Positions 1 to 7,315 of a stretch of 64,000 nt of DNA are shown piece by piece. The translations under genes and the position numbers were made by a program. The notes beneath the pieces were generated by a model. The model saw nothing but the letters and a program-made list of their open reading frames with translations, did no database searches and had not been told where the DNA came from. This DNA is from Oceanobacillus sp. CFH 90083 (lineage in GTDB: Bacteria > Bacillota > Bacilli > Bacillales > Amphibacillaceae), in NCBI RefSeq assembly GCF_009389585.1, contig NZ_VIYG01000008.1:62001-126000 (forward strand). Reading direction: 5' to 3'. How positions within the stretch are numbered: the first letter of the stretch is position 1; the number at the start of each line of letters is the position of its first letter.

Positions 1-62
1 CGGATGAGCAGACGCTGTTGCAAATGGAAATGTTGGAAACGGGAATTGAGAATTTGAAGTAA
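1..62 (+). CDS. 3' end of an unidentified gene (partial)
   Basis: An open frame enters from the left edge and stops with TAA at 60-62. Only about 19 codons are visible, ending in a helical, Glu- and Leu-rich tail (ETGIENLK). A strong terminator follows within 40 bases, which supports this being the true end of a gene. Too little remains to name a family or function. Confidence 0.5.
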   Translation, partial: DEQTLLQMEMLETGIENLK

Positions 63-100
63 GAAGAAAAATAGAATGGTGCCGTTACATAAACGGATAG

Positions 101-141
101 AACCTGGATGGACAAGCTAATTGTTTATCCAGGTTTTTTAT
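101..141 (+). terminator. Rho-independent terminator
   Basis: Arms AACCTGGAT (101-109) and ATCCAGGTT (127-135) pair perfectly, with inner pairing GACAA/TTGTT, followed by a T run. It ends the gene entering from the left and insulates the toxin operon that begins at 233. Confidence 0.85.
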
Positions 142-232
142 TTAACATAATTATTTTATAATTTCATTTCCTTTTATGGTAGAATAGTATTAATTATTTA
201 GGTACTAATATATATGGAAGGAAGGATTTCTT

Positions 233-532
233 ATGACTTGGGTGATCCAAAGTAATACTGGAACAGCGAAACAAATTGCGACGAACATTATAATCTCATT
301 AGATAACCTTGCCAGTGCAGGTACCGTAATACGTGATACAGGAACAACCGTAGCTGGAAATCAATTAGCGCAGGAAGCAATCGAATTCGCATTAAATGGC
401 CGGGAACAAATTGTTGAAGTGGTTCGCCATTCATGTGAGAATCTTCAACGTGTTGCGGAGGAATTTGAAGCAGCTGATCGAGAAATTCGTGACCTTATAG
501 ATTCATCCCCGCTCTCGCTGGAGGGGAAATAG
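233..532 (+). CDS. Lap1-like small helical partner of an LXG toxin (TIGR04197/DUF3130-type)
   Basis: This 99-residue, all-alpha, WXG100-sized protein looks like the TIGR04197/DUF3130 family encoded just upstream of LXG toxins. In characterised systems the Lap1 partner binds the LXG domain and helps deliver the toxin to the type VII (Esx) secretion machine. The start ATG at 233 follows a GGAAGG site. No signal peptide or membrane segment is present. The gene is first in a tight run: its TAG overlaps the next gene's start region, and that gene overlaps the toxin by ATGA. Family assignment rests on size, helical composition and position; function is inferred from relatives. A plausible -10 (TAGAAT) lies near 180. 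Confidence 0.7.
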   Translation: MTWVIQSNTGTAKQIATNIIISLDNLASAGTVIRDTGTTVAGNQLAQEAIEFALNGREQIVEVVRHSCENLQRVAEEFEAADREIRDLIDSSPLSLEGK

Positions 533-534
533 TG

Positions 535-882
535 ATGGAACCAAAAGATGAACTGCAAAAAATAAAACAGCAATTCTATCAATTGGAAGAAAAGTTTGAT
601 AACCTGGAAAGATCAAGAAAACGGGTAGACTACATAGATGAGAGGTATCAAGAGCTATTTCATCGTATTACGAAGATGTATAGGGATTTAGAACAGCACA
701 GTGAGATGCGGGAATTTTTTCAAATGCAGCAGGATCGTCTGCGACAGAGTGAACAAGCCATTTTTAGCCGCCTTGATGAAGAGAAGGAATCTTTATTATA
801 TAAGAGACGACAGCTATATCAAGAGGAAGATGATCTGGCACATCAAAAACGTCGAATGTATCTGAATGAGGACGCCTTATGA
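535..882 (+). CDS. Lap2-like coiled-coil partner of an LXG toxin (DUF3958-type)
   Basis: A 115-residue, highly charged, continuously helical protein, rich in Glu, Gln, Arg and Tyr. It resembles the DUF3958 (Lap2) family, found between a Lap1 gene and an LXG toxin gene. Known Lap2 proteins join Lap1 and the LXG domain in a pre-secretion complex. I chose ATG at 535 over GTG at 532 because GAGGGG lies eight bases before it. The stop TGA overlaps the toxin start (ATGA), so translation is probably coupled and the products are probably made in matched amounts. Confidence 0.68.
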   Translation: MEPKDELQKIKQQFYQLEEKFDNLERSRKRVDYIDERYQELFHRITKMYRDLEQHSEMREFFQMQQDRLRQSEQAIFSRLDEEKESLLYKRRQLYQEEDDLAHQKRRMYLNEDAL

Positions 883-2570
883 GTATTGCTATGTATGTTG
901 CAGCAGCACAAGAACAAGGGGAAAGTGTAGCTGTGGTTTGTCAGCGGGAACAAGAAGCGTATCAAAGCCTTATTCATGCCTTAGAAGCATTCACATCCGA
1001 CACACAGCTTAAATCAAAAACCTATTCTAATGCCAAAGCATTTTACGGACAGGTATTAATTCCGTTGGCAAAAGCAGGTATTTTATTATCTGAGGCAGTC
1101 AGTAAAGCATGTCAGAAATTTCCTAACCAATATCTGGCGACAGTGGATAGTGGAGATTTACATTCAGCTGAATTGGAAGCACAAATTCAGCGAATAGAAA
1201 ATCGTATCCTGCACTTAGAAGAGCTTCAGGATATGGTGGAAGCAACGGATATTTCCGGAGTCTTTAAAAACGCTTCATCCTGGGTAAATGATAGGGTAAT
1301 GGAAAACTTAATGGATTCTAAAAGATATTTAGAAGAAAAGCTGCATAGGTTGATAGATTTTCATCAACGTTCTCCTCAGTTTTTTTCGGAAATCAAGGAA
1401 CTGGAGGGCATTGTTAATTGTGGAGTACAACAAGCAGAAACTTCCTGGAGTGCAGCAAGTGGCCGTTTTAACATTCCACCTGTGAATGATTTAGCATGGA
1501 CAAAAGGTATTGAAGCGAAATGGGAAACCAGAGAGGAAACAATACTACAAGAAAAACTGGAAGCAGAAGAAGCACATCATATTCAAATGATAGAAGAATT
1601 AAGCGCCTATGATCTGCGTTTATGGAAGTCAGGGTCAACGGATAGATGGTTTATTGAAAAAAATGGCGATCGAGTGTTTGATGATGAACTACAAGCTTAT
1701 CTCAAAAGATATGGTGATGCCTTCGATGAAAATTTGTATATAGAGGTTGATTTGGAGTATCTCCTTGAAAAAGATGTGGAAGCTCACAAAAAAGGAAAAA
1801 GTTATTTAGCAGATATTGAATATGAAGGAAAAGATAAAGTTATTGCGCAATCAGGTGCACATGTTACCACTTTTCAGAGGTCTTCTCTCGCCGCTTTTAC
1901 GGGTCTAGGATTAACAAGGAGAAGTTCAAATAAAAATCATTCACAGGATGCATCCAAAAAGAATCAAGATAGAAAAAATACAAGTGAGGATGCTTCTGTA
2001 GCTGCGAAAAATAATGGGCTTGATTCAGATGGGAAATTTGCTGATCCTTTAGTAGAAGGGAAATATCGTACTTATGTTAGTATAAAAGAAAGCAGGGGAG
2101 AAACGCCTAAATCTAGATTAGAATGGAAAAGAACTGGCGAATATGAAAGAAAAGTTACTAGAATAGATAATTTGCAAAATACCGATAATTTCAGGAAAGG
2201 TAGTTTAGGACATATTTTTGAGGGTGAACTAAATCGCAAAGGACAAGCTGTTGGATTTCATTCGGAATCCACTCCAAATTCGTCTGGTAGAGTCGTTTCA
2301 GGTACTGAATCAGAAATTAATAAGTACGGTGTATATGAGGCTAATGTGGAAATAAATGGAATACCCAAAGTCGGAAATAGTGGAAAATCTTCATTTTTCC
2401 CAAAAGAATGGGATGCACAAATAATTGTTGATGAGATTAATCATGCATTTTCTAATAAAATATTGATCAGGGGAAATACTTATGTAGGAAGAGCATCGAA
2501 TGGAATGGAAATTACAATGTATATTGATAAAAATAATCAAATAATTTCAGCATTTCCAACATATCCATAG
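879..2570 (+). CDS. LXG-domain polymorphic toxin with C-terminal EndoU nuclease
   Basis: A 563-residue protein in three parts: an N-terminal helical LXG-type trafficking region (about 1-230), a variable charged middle, and a C-terminal toxin domain (about 430-563). The tip matches the bacterial EndoU family. The two expected histidines are His445 (in HIFEGE) and His461 (in GFHSE). They are followed by the GVYEA.V strand, Lys503-Ser504-Ser505 in GKSSFFP, and a terminal SAFPTYP with Tyr562. EndoU toxins cleave RNA in target cells. LXG proteins are exported by the type VII system, so this is an antibacterial effector. It overlaps lap2 by four bases and is followed after 15 bases by a candidate immunity gene. 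Residues 284-301 are encoded by a segment repeated at 3271-3324. Confidence 0.85.
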   Translation: MSIAMYVAAAQEQGESVAVVCQREQEAYQSLIHALEAFTSDTQLKSKTYSNAKAFYGQVLIPLAKAGILLSEAVSKACQKFPNQYLATVDSGDLHSAELEAQIQRIENRILHLEELQDMVEATDISGVFKNASSWVNDRVMENLMDSKRYLEEKLHRLIDFHQRSPQFFSEIKELEGIVNCGVQQAETSWSAASGRFNIPPVNDLAWTKGIEAKWETREETILQEKLEAEEAHHIQMIEELSAYDLRLWKSGSTDRWFIEKNGDRVFDDELQAYLKRYGDAFDENLYIEVDLEYLLEKDVEAHKKGKSYLADIEYEGKDKVIAQSGAHVTTFQRSSLAAFTGLGLTRRSSNKNHSQDASKKNQDRKNTSEDASVAAKNNGLDSDGKFADPLVEGKYRTYVSIKESRGETPKSRLEWKRTGEYERKVTRIDNLQNTDNFRKGSLGHIFEGELNRKGQAVGFHSESTPNSSGRVVSGTESEINKYGVYEANVEINGIPKVGNSGKSSFFPKEWDAQIIVDEINHAFSNKILIRGNTYVGRASNGMEITMYIDKNNQIISAFPTYP

Positions 2571-2585
2571 ATAAAGGAGAGCGTA

Positions 2586-2954
2586 ATGAATATTAATTAT
2601 GAAATTTTTGATAGAAAAGGATTTAAAAAAAGACCAGTTATTAACTTTGAAGATAAAAAGTATATCGGTTTAGAAGATTTATTAAATGTTGATAACTCTT
2701 TAATTACTATTGATGATATTCTGGAAAAAATAAAAATTGTTGAGGAAGAAAAAAGTGACTTTGAAGAAATTGGTAATGAAAGAAGTCTTTTAGAAATAAG
2801 AAAAGATCAGTCTACAATATCGGATATGTTTGAAGGAATAATTGATGATAATGAACTATATCCAATTATTCATATAGATACATTAAAGCTAAAAGATATT
2901 GTATTAAAATGGAAGGATGCAAGGAAAAAACTAATGAATGAAATACATGAGTAA
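2586..2954 (+). CDS. candidate immunity protein for the EndoU toxin
   Basis: A 122-residue acidic cytosolic protein with no signal peptide or membrane segment. It starts 15 bases after the toxin stop, behind AAAGGAG. The position directly after a polymorphic toxin, the small size and the acidic composition (the toxin tip is basic) are what an immunity gene shows. I do not recognise the family, so the role is inferred from context. Base composition is very AT-rich, as is common for immunity genes acquired together with a toxin tip. Confidence 0.6.
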   Translation: MNINYEIFDRKGFKKRPVINFEDKKYIGLEDLLNVDNSLITIDDILEKIKIVEEEKSDFEEIGNERSLLEIRKDQSTISDMFEGIIDDNELYPIIHIDTLKLKDIVLKWKDARKKLMNEIHE

Positions 2955-3207
2955 GTTGATAACTTAACTAAAGGATAGTTGAATTTGATGGTTTAGTTCA
3001 GATGGATTGTGACAGTTACTCCAGATAACTTATTGAATGAAAATATGGAATTAGAGTGCTGACTTTTATAAAATTATGATAAACGGAGAGCATTATTAAA
3101 AGAAGCTTTTCAAATGTTTGAGAAATCAAATCAACTATAATCAAAGATTTCTGGGGTTAAATCCTTTTTTAATAATAGTTGTATTTAGGGATAAGAAATA
3201 TCACTGG
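2955..3207. other. intergenic stretch, no intact gene
   Basis: AT-rich sequence between the immunity gene and the toxin remnant. All frames are broken. I see no convincing terminator or promoter in it, so it may be further decayed toxin or immunity sequence. Confidence 0.4.
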
Positions 3208-3237
3208 AGATCTTGAATGTTAGAACATTCAAGATCT
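3208..3237. repeat. perfect 14-bp inverted repeat, possible terminator
   Basis: AGATCTTGAATGTT (3208-3221) and its exact reverse complement (3224-3237) are separated by two bases and followed by a short pyrimidine stretch. It could end the toxin-immunity transcript, although a two-base gap is tight for a terminator loop. It sits directly before the toxin remnant, so it may also mark a rearrangement boundary. Confidence 0.55.
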
Positions 3238-3270
3238 CTTTCAGCATGAAAAAGACTTATAACTCGAATA

Positions 3271-3324
3271 AAAATCTGTATAAAGAGGTTGATTTGGAGT
3301 ATCTCTTTGAAAAAGGTGTGGAAG
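3271..3324 (+). repeat. 54-bp direct repeat shared with the intact LXG toxin gene
   Basis: This segment matches 1729-1782 inside the toxin gene at 50 of 54 positions, by eye. Both copies encode the same motif (EVDLEYL.EK.VE) in the same frame. It is the homology that could let a new toxin tip recombine into the expressed toxin gene. Confidence 0.85.
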
Positions 3325-3701
3325 ACTCCCAAGGCAAGGTTACACGAAGCCAGTGCATATTGCAGAATTCATCCGCCGATGGTAAGAGGAAGGCGGTTTA
3401 ATAAGACAACTAAAGAAACTGATATTTATCTTCACCATGAAGTTCATTTATCTAATGGAAAACGATTAGATTCATATGATCCTGATGCTGGAGAAATTAT
3501 TTCTAGAAAGTCTACCTATTTAGATCAGATTTCTGATAAAGATTAAAAAAATTTACGAGAATTTGAAAACAAGTATAAGAAGGAATGATAAGAAGTAATG
3601 AATATAGAAGAATAGCTGGAAAGACACTTGAAGAAGAATACATTCTAGAAATACCCGCTTCTAATATCAAGAGTAAAAAAGCAAAAATAAGATTAGCCTA
3701 A
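3271..3701 (+). pseudogene. decayed orphan toxin tip (putative nuclease domain)
   Basis: The segment opens with the LXG-middle repeat (NLYKEVDLEYLFEK), then shifts frame. A second frame carries HLSNGKRLDSYDPDAGEI and SRKSTYLDQI up to a stop at 3544. A third frame, from about 3585, reads IRSNEYRRIAGKTLEEEY and continues to ILEIPASN before TAA at 3699. Together these pieces resemble the C-terminal end of restriction-endonuclease-fold toxin domains found at the tips of some Bacillus LXG proteins. That resemblance is from memory and is only moderately sure. At least two frameshifts or stops break it. It looks like a displaced or donor toxin cassette left behind the intact toxin. Confidence 0.65.
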
Positions 3702-3728
3702 AACGAAAGCTTCCCAATGTTTCAGGCT
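3688..3728 (-). terminator. terminator of the purine permease/phosphoribosyltransferase operon
   Basis: On the minus strand, AGCCTGAAAC (3728-3719) pairs over ten positions with GTTTTAGGCT (3704-3695), including G-U pairs. An AT-rich, T-bearing tail follows. It lies just after the stop of the phosphoribosyltransferase gene. Confidence 0.7.
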
Positions 3729-3748
3729 ATTGGTCCTTACCGATAAAT

Positions 3749-4282
3749 CTAAAACAAAGGCAATTCCTCCAAAAAGATAATATCCGTCCTTTCAACAGCA
3801 CTTCCTTCAGCCAAAAGAGCAGCTTTCGCCAATACATTTGCCCCTGCTTCTTCTAAAAGCTCTTCCAGCGCACGTACAGATTCACCTGTACTAATCACAT
3901 CATCAATAATAGCAACGCGCTGTCCTTTAAGTAACGCTGCATCTTTACCGTCAAGGCATAATGTCTGTTCTTTTTGCGTGGTAATGGAGGTTACCTTCTT
4001 AACCAGCGGGTTCTGCATATATGGTTTAATACTTTTTCGTGCAACAATATATTTATCCATTTTCAGCACTTTTGATATTTCATGAATCAGCGGGATACCT
4101 TTTGCTTCAGCTGTTACAATATAGTCAATTTCCGGCAGCTTTTCCGCCAGCAGTGGTGCAAGATAGGTGACTAATTCTGTGTCCCCTAAAATATCAAAGC
4201 TGGCAATGTTTAAATCCTCTGCCACAGCAACGATGGGCAGTACCCTCTTTAAGCCTTGTATATCAATCTTAAATGTTTTCAT
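3749..4282 (-). CDS. purine phosphoribosyltransferase
   Basis: A 177-residue type I phosphoribosyltransferase of the Apt/Xpt group (COG0503). The PRPP-binding motif VAIIDDVISTGES is intact, and the upstream part shows VTAEAKGIP, as in Apt-like enzymes. It would convert a purine base plus PRPP to the nucleotide. I start it at ATG 4282 because GAGGTGA lies just upstream. The sequence differs from B. subtilis Xpt at its N-terminus and is closer in form to adenine-type enzymes, so the base used is uncertain. It lies 19 bases after the permease gene and shares its riboswitch. That suggests import and salvage of a purine whose pool is sensed through guanine or hypoxanthine. Confidence 0.8.
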   Translation of the reverse strand: MKTFKIDIQGLKRVLPIVAVAEDLNIASFDILGDTELVTYLAPLLAEKLPEIDYIVTAEAKGIPLIHEISKVLKMDKYIVARKSIKPYMQNPLVKKVTSITTQKEQTLCLDGKDAALLKGQRVAIIDDVISTGESVRALEELLEEAGANVLAKAALLAEGSAVERTDIIFLEELPLF

Positions 4283-4301
4283 TCTGTTCACCTCATCTTT
4301 T

Positions 4302-5372
4302 TTAGAATCCAAATAAATTAATTAAGAATTGCATCACAACACCTGCTACCATACCGATAAAGGGGTCAGTGATGGATGTTATCACAATCGTTGTTGCTCC
4401 AACAATGCCGCCGGAACTATCTGTCGTTAAAGCTTCCATAGCATTACCCGGTAATGTAACGACTGCCCCTAACACAAATAGGAAGCCTGCAATTGATGCG
4501 GTTGGTATGTATTTTCCTATTTTCGGCAGAATACCGAAGAGAAGGATGACGGCCATAATAACCATCATTAAGACACCCGACCAAACAGCATGAGGAGCGC
4601 TGGCTGTCGCTGAAATAACGACCTCAACGGGTCCGCCGCCGAATAAAGCGGAGGCCATAGAAGCTACACCACTGATAACAGTAAGAACATCCAGATTGAC
4701 CCCTTTTTCAGCAATCGCACCGTTAATATTACCAAAGGCGATATTTGCTCCAATGTTTAAGCAGGCCAAAGCCAATGCGCCGCGAATAACGGCCGGATTA
4801 AAGACAAAGGACTGTAATGCTATCTTTTCCTTAGGCAGAGATGGGGCTGTGTCCGTGGAATCATTTTTATGAACAAAGTAGTAAATGATACTGGAAAGAA
4901 TCACGGAAACGGCAATGGTATAAACTAAATCCTGCGTTGCGATATACGTAACCAGTGCACTGGCAAAAGAAATAATTCCAGCCAGTTTATCTTTCTTAGC
5001 CATATCCCAGGCCACCTTGGTCAGCATGAGACCGACGCCTGCCATCATCCCGGTGGTAACAACTGGACCAATCCATTCAACGATGCGTTCCAGCAAGCCA
5101 AAAGCACCGATGATCACCATGAGACAAGCTCCGAAGAAAAGCATGGACAGCCTTTCTTTCATATTTTTTCCCAGCGTACCGGCAACGGTAATAGACTCCG
5201 CTTGAAAGGAAATGACTGCTACTGTCCCGGTAAAGGCGTTTCCTGCAGCACCGACAATAAATGCAAAAGCGGTAGGGACAGAAGCAAATCCGAATGCCAG
5301 TGCCAGCAGACCTTGAGGCAGTCCATTCAGCACGCCGCTTAATGCTGCCAAAATATCTTTTAAAATATCCAT
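4302..5372 (-). CDS. NCS2-type purine/xanthine permease
   Basis: About 356 residues with some ten to twelve hydrophobic segments and Gly-rich helices of the nucleobase:cation symporter 2 superfamily (xanthine/uracil/purine permeases). The start ATG at 5372 follows GGAGGAAAT closely. An in-frame extension up to 5480 would read into the riboswitch terminator and is unlikely to be translated. The gene heads a two-gene operon with a purine phosphoribosyltransferase and lies behind a purine riboswitch. That makes a purine base the probable substrate. The exact substrate cannot be read from the sequence. Confidence 0.75.
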   Translation of the reverse strand: MDILKDILAALSGVLNGLPQGLLALAFGFASVPTAFAFIVGAAGNAFTGTVAVISFQAESITVAGTLGKNMKERLSMLFFGACLMVIIGAFGLLERIVEWIGPVVTTGMMAGVGLMLTKVAWDMAKKDKLAGIISFASALVTYIATQDLVYTIAVSVILSSIIYYFVHKNDSTDTAPSLPKEKIALQSFVFNPAVIRGALALACLNIGANIAFGNINGAIAEKGVNLDVLTVISGVASMASALFGGGPVEVVISATASAPHAVWSGVLMMVIMAVILLFGILPKIGKYIPTASIAGFLFVLGAVVTLPGNAMEALTTDSSGGIVGATTIVITSITDPFIGMVAGVVMQFLINLFGF

Positions 5373-5484
5373 GTATTTCCTCCATTTGCACCCGTATATT
5401 TGAGTTGATGTAAATAGAGGCTGGTTATCCTGGCAATTACAATAGAATACACATGAAAGGCTTGACCTGATCAGCTGCAAATAG

Positions 5485-5512
5485 AAAAAGCCGCCTATTT
5501 TGATAGACGACT
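5485..5512 (-). terminator. riboswitch-controlled terminator
   Basis: On the minus strand AGTCGTCTAT (5512-5503) pairs with ATAGGCGGCT (5498-5489) through a four-base loop, followed by TTTT. It lies between the riboswitch aptamer and the permease start, as expected for the expression platform of an OFF switch. Confidence 0.8.
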
Positions 5513-5587
5513 AGGTTAACTGGAATCAACAACAAAAACAGCACCCTTCTGCGTGTACTTGTTCTGTCAGTTTATTCTATTGTAATA

Positions 5588-5660
5588 ACCGTCCATAGTA
5601 GAGTAATTTTTGGTTACTCTGTAGAGACTCCCGGACCATATTACCGGGAATATACGGGGT
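5588..5660 (-). promoter_or_regulatory. purine riboswitch aptamer (guanine/hypoxanthine class)
   Basis: Minus-strand sequence fits the purine aptamer. P2 is CCCGG/CCGGG around the loop TAATATGGT. The junction is GTCTCTAC. P3 is AGAGTAA/TTACTCT. The 3' junction is CTACTATGG, and P1 is formed by CCCCGTA with TATGGACGG, with a small bulge. The specificity base in the ACTA junction is C, as in guanine-binding aptamers; adenine aptamers carry T. By family knowledge, ligand binding stabilises P1 and lets the downstream terminator form. The transcript would therefore be shut off when guanine or hypoxanthine is plentiful. Confidence 0.85.
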
Positions 5661-5978
5661 GCTATTTATTTTTGATTATGAATAGAACTTACCACAATGA
5701 AGTGATAAAGACAATAAGACTTGAAAATATTATTGATAGAATAATCCTTATGAGACTCACTTTTGAGGATTAAAATGAATATATTTCTATCGTCAGTTCG
5801 AAAAATTTTGAGGCAAAACATTGATTGATAAAGACCCCATGTATTAACTTACACTAACAGATGGTTTAAAGGTTTTGTTATATGATATAAAATAGAACTT
5901 ATGATACTACGAAAATAATATTAAATAGAGTAGCAGTTAGATTAAAAAATATATAATTTATTTATGGAGTGAAAACTA
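5661..5978. other. intergenic region between the riboswitch operon and the HEPN-like gene
   Basis: AT-rich divergent spacer. It should hold the promoter of the riboswitch operon (minus strand) and that of the gene at 5979. I see several AT-rich -10-like boxes but none I would commit to. There are no repeats or RNA genes. Confidence 0.4.
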
Positions 5979-7139
5979 TTGAAATTAAAATTTTCATGGA
6001 ACAAAAATAAGAGAAAAAATGATTATTCTACCCATAAAAAATTTGATGTAAACGAATTTATTTTTGAAGAAGAAATAAAGAATAGAATGGAGAAGTTACT
6101 TAAAAGTTATAGAGATGAATTTGAACCAGAAATACTAGAGGGAAATTATACCTCTGACTTAGGGATGCTTTTTAGTACATTCCCATTGATTGAAGAGTTA
6201 AAGCACTATTATAATAATGATTTGTGTATATCAGTTGCTACTAGTGTTGCAGCAGCAAGAGATACAGATTTCAATCTCAGAACGCATGCATACTATGCTG
6301 AAAATGCCTTGTTTAGAATTTGTAATGCTTGGGAGTATTTATTTGTTATTCTAAATCATTTTTTTCAAACAGATTTAATTGTAGGGAATGATATGAGGAA
6401 CCTAATTATAGAAGCGAAATGTCATAATATTAATTTTGTGGAGACAGGAAATGGCTATAAAACTGTAATAAAACGTTTGCCAGAAAAGAAAATTAAAGAG
6501 ATAGAACCTACATTAAAAAAAGAGCATAAATTATTAAAAATATCTACTAAGAAAAAAAGTAATTCTTTTGTGAAAGCAATGAAGAAAAAATATTCTTCAA
6601 ATACAAATATTAAGGCATTATTAGAGTTATACTTTTGTGAGGAAGTTAAGGAGATTATCGATTTAAGGAATGAATTTGTTCATAGAAGATCTTTAGGGGC
6701 TAAATTTACAGTTGCTCCAATAGATCCTCTGCCAACTCAAGGAGTAAGTATACAACAAGAAGGATGGTATTGCTTTAAGGATTTGGATATTAAGCTTGAG
6801 AAAAATTTATCGGCAATAAAGGAAGCTATTCGGTTGATGGTTAATATTATATTTTCCAATGAGGTTCCTAACCATAAATCTAATGAGGGAAAAACTTTTT
6901 TTGCATATAAAGTTAAGTGTAATGATTGTTCTAAAGATTTATTAATTAATGACTGTACAGTGGACGTGTTTAAAGAAATTAAAGAGTCAATCATATGCCC
7001 ATATTGTAAGAGTAACAAGACAAAGATAAAAGAAAAATTAGAAGTTCATGATAGGTACTATTACTCTAATCTACAAGAGTATAATGAGTTTCTGTTTGAA
7101 TATTTTAAAATTAATAAAGAGGGAAATAGTGAGAACTAA
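5979..7139 (+). CDS. orphan protein with HEPN-type RNxxxH motif and C-terminal zinc ribbon
   Basis: A 386-residue, Lys-rich, very AT-rich gene that I do not recognise as a named family. A mostly helical central region ends with LRNEFVHRR, giving Arg230-Asn231 and His235. This is the Rx4H signature (commonly RNxxxH) of HEPN domains, many of which are metal-independent RNases. Residues 314-317 (CNDC) and 340-343 (CPYC) form a probable four-cysteine zinc ribbon. The start (TTG 5979) follows GGAGTG. It stands alone, without an adjacent nucleotidyltransferase partner. Defence, RNA cleavage or a domestic role are all possible. The HEPN call rests on one motif in a suitable helical context. Confidence 0.55.
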   Translation: MKLKFSWNKNKRKNDYSTHKKFDVNEFIFEEEIKNRMEKLLKSYRDEFEPEILEGNYTSDLGMLFSTFPLIEELKHYYNNDLCISVATSVAAARDTDFNLRTHAYYAENALFRICNAWEYLFVILNHFFQTDLIVGNDMRNLIIEAKCHNINFVETGNGYKTVIKRLPEKKIKEIEPTLKKEHKLLKISTKKKSNSFVKAMKKKYSSNTNIKALLELYFCEEVKEIIDLRNEFVHRRSLGAKFTVAPIDPLPTQGVSIQQEGWYCFKDLDIKLEKNLSAIKEAIRLMVNIIFSNEVPNHKSNEGKTFFAYKVKCNDCSKDLLINDCTVDVFKEIKESIICPYCKSNKTKIKEKLEVHDRYYYSNLQEYNEFLFEYFKINKEGNSEN

Positions 7140-7266
7140 AATTATAATCAGCGGGTATATATTATTTTAAAGTTACAATTATGTTAAGGTTAAAAATGGT
7201 TATTATTTAATTTGAGTTAATTTGATAAAGTTCAAACCTTTATTTCTAAAATGATGAGTACAGAAT

Positions 7267-7307
7267 AAAATAAGATATGGTCAATAATTGCAGCCATATC
7301 TTATTTT
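7267..7307. terminator. bidirectional terminator
   Basis: AAAATAAGATATGG (7267-7280) and its exact complement (7294-7307) flank a 13-base loop, with A and T runs on the two sides. It separates the convergent HEPN-like gene and the YkvI-type gene. Confidence 0.85.
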
Positions 7308-7315
7308 AATTTTGA

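Noticed and set aside
5373-5480. Longer N-terminus for the NCS2 permease
   Set aside because: It would overlap the riboswitch leader up to the terminator; GGAGGAAAT supports ATG 5372.
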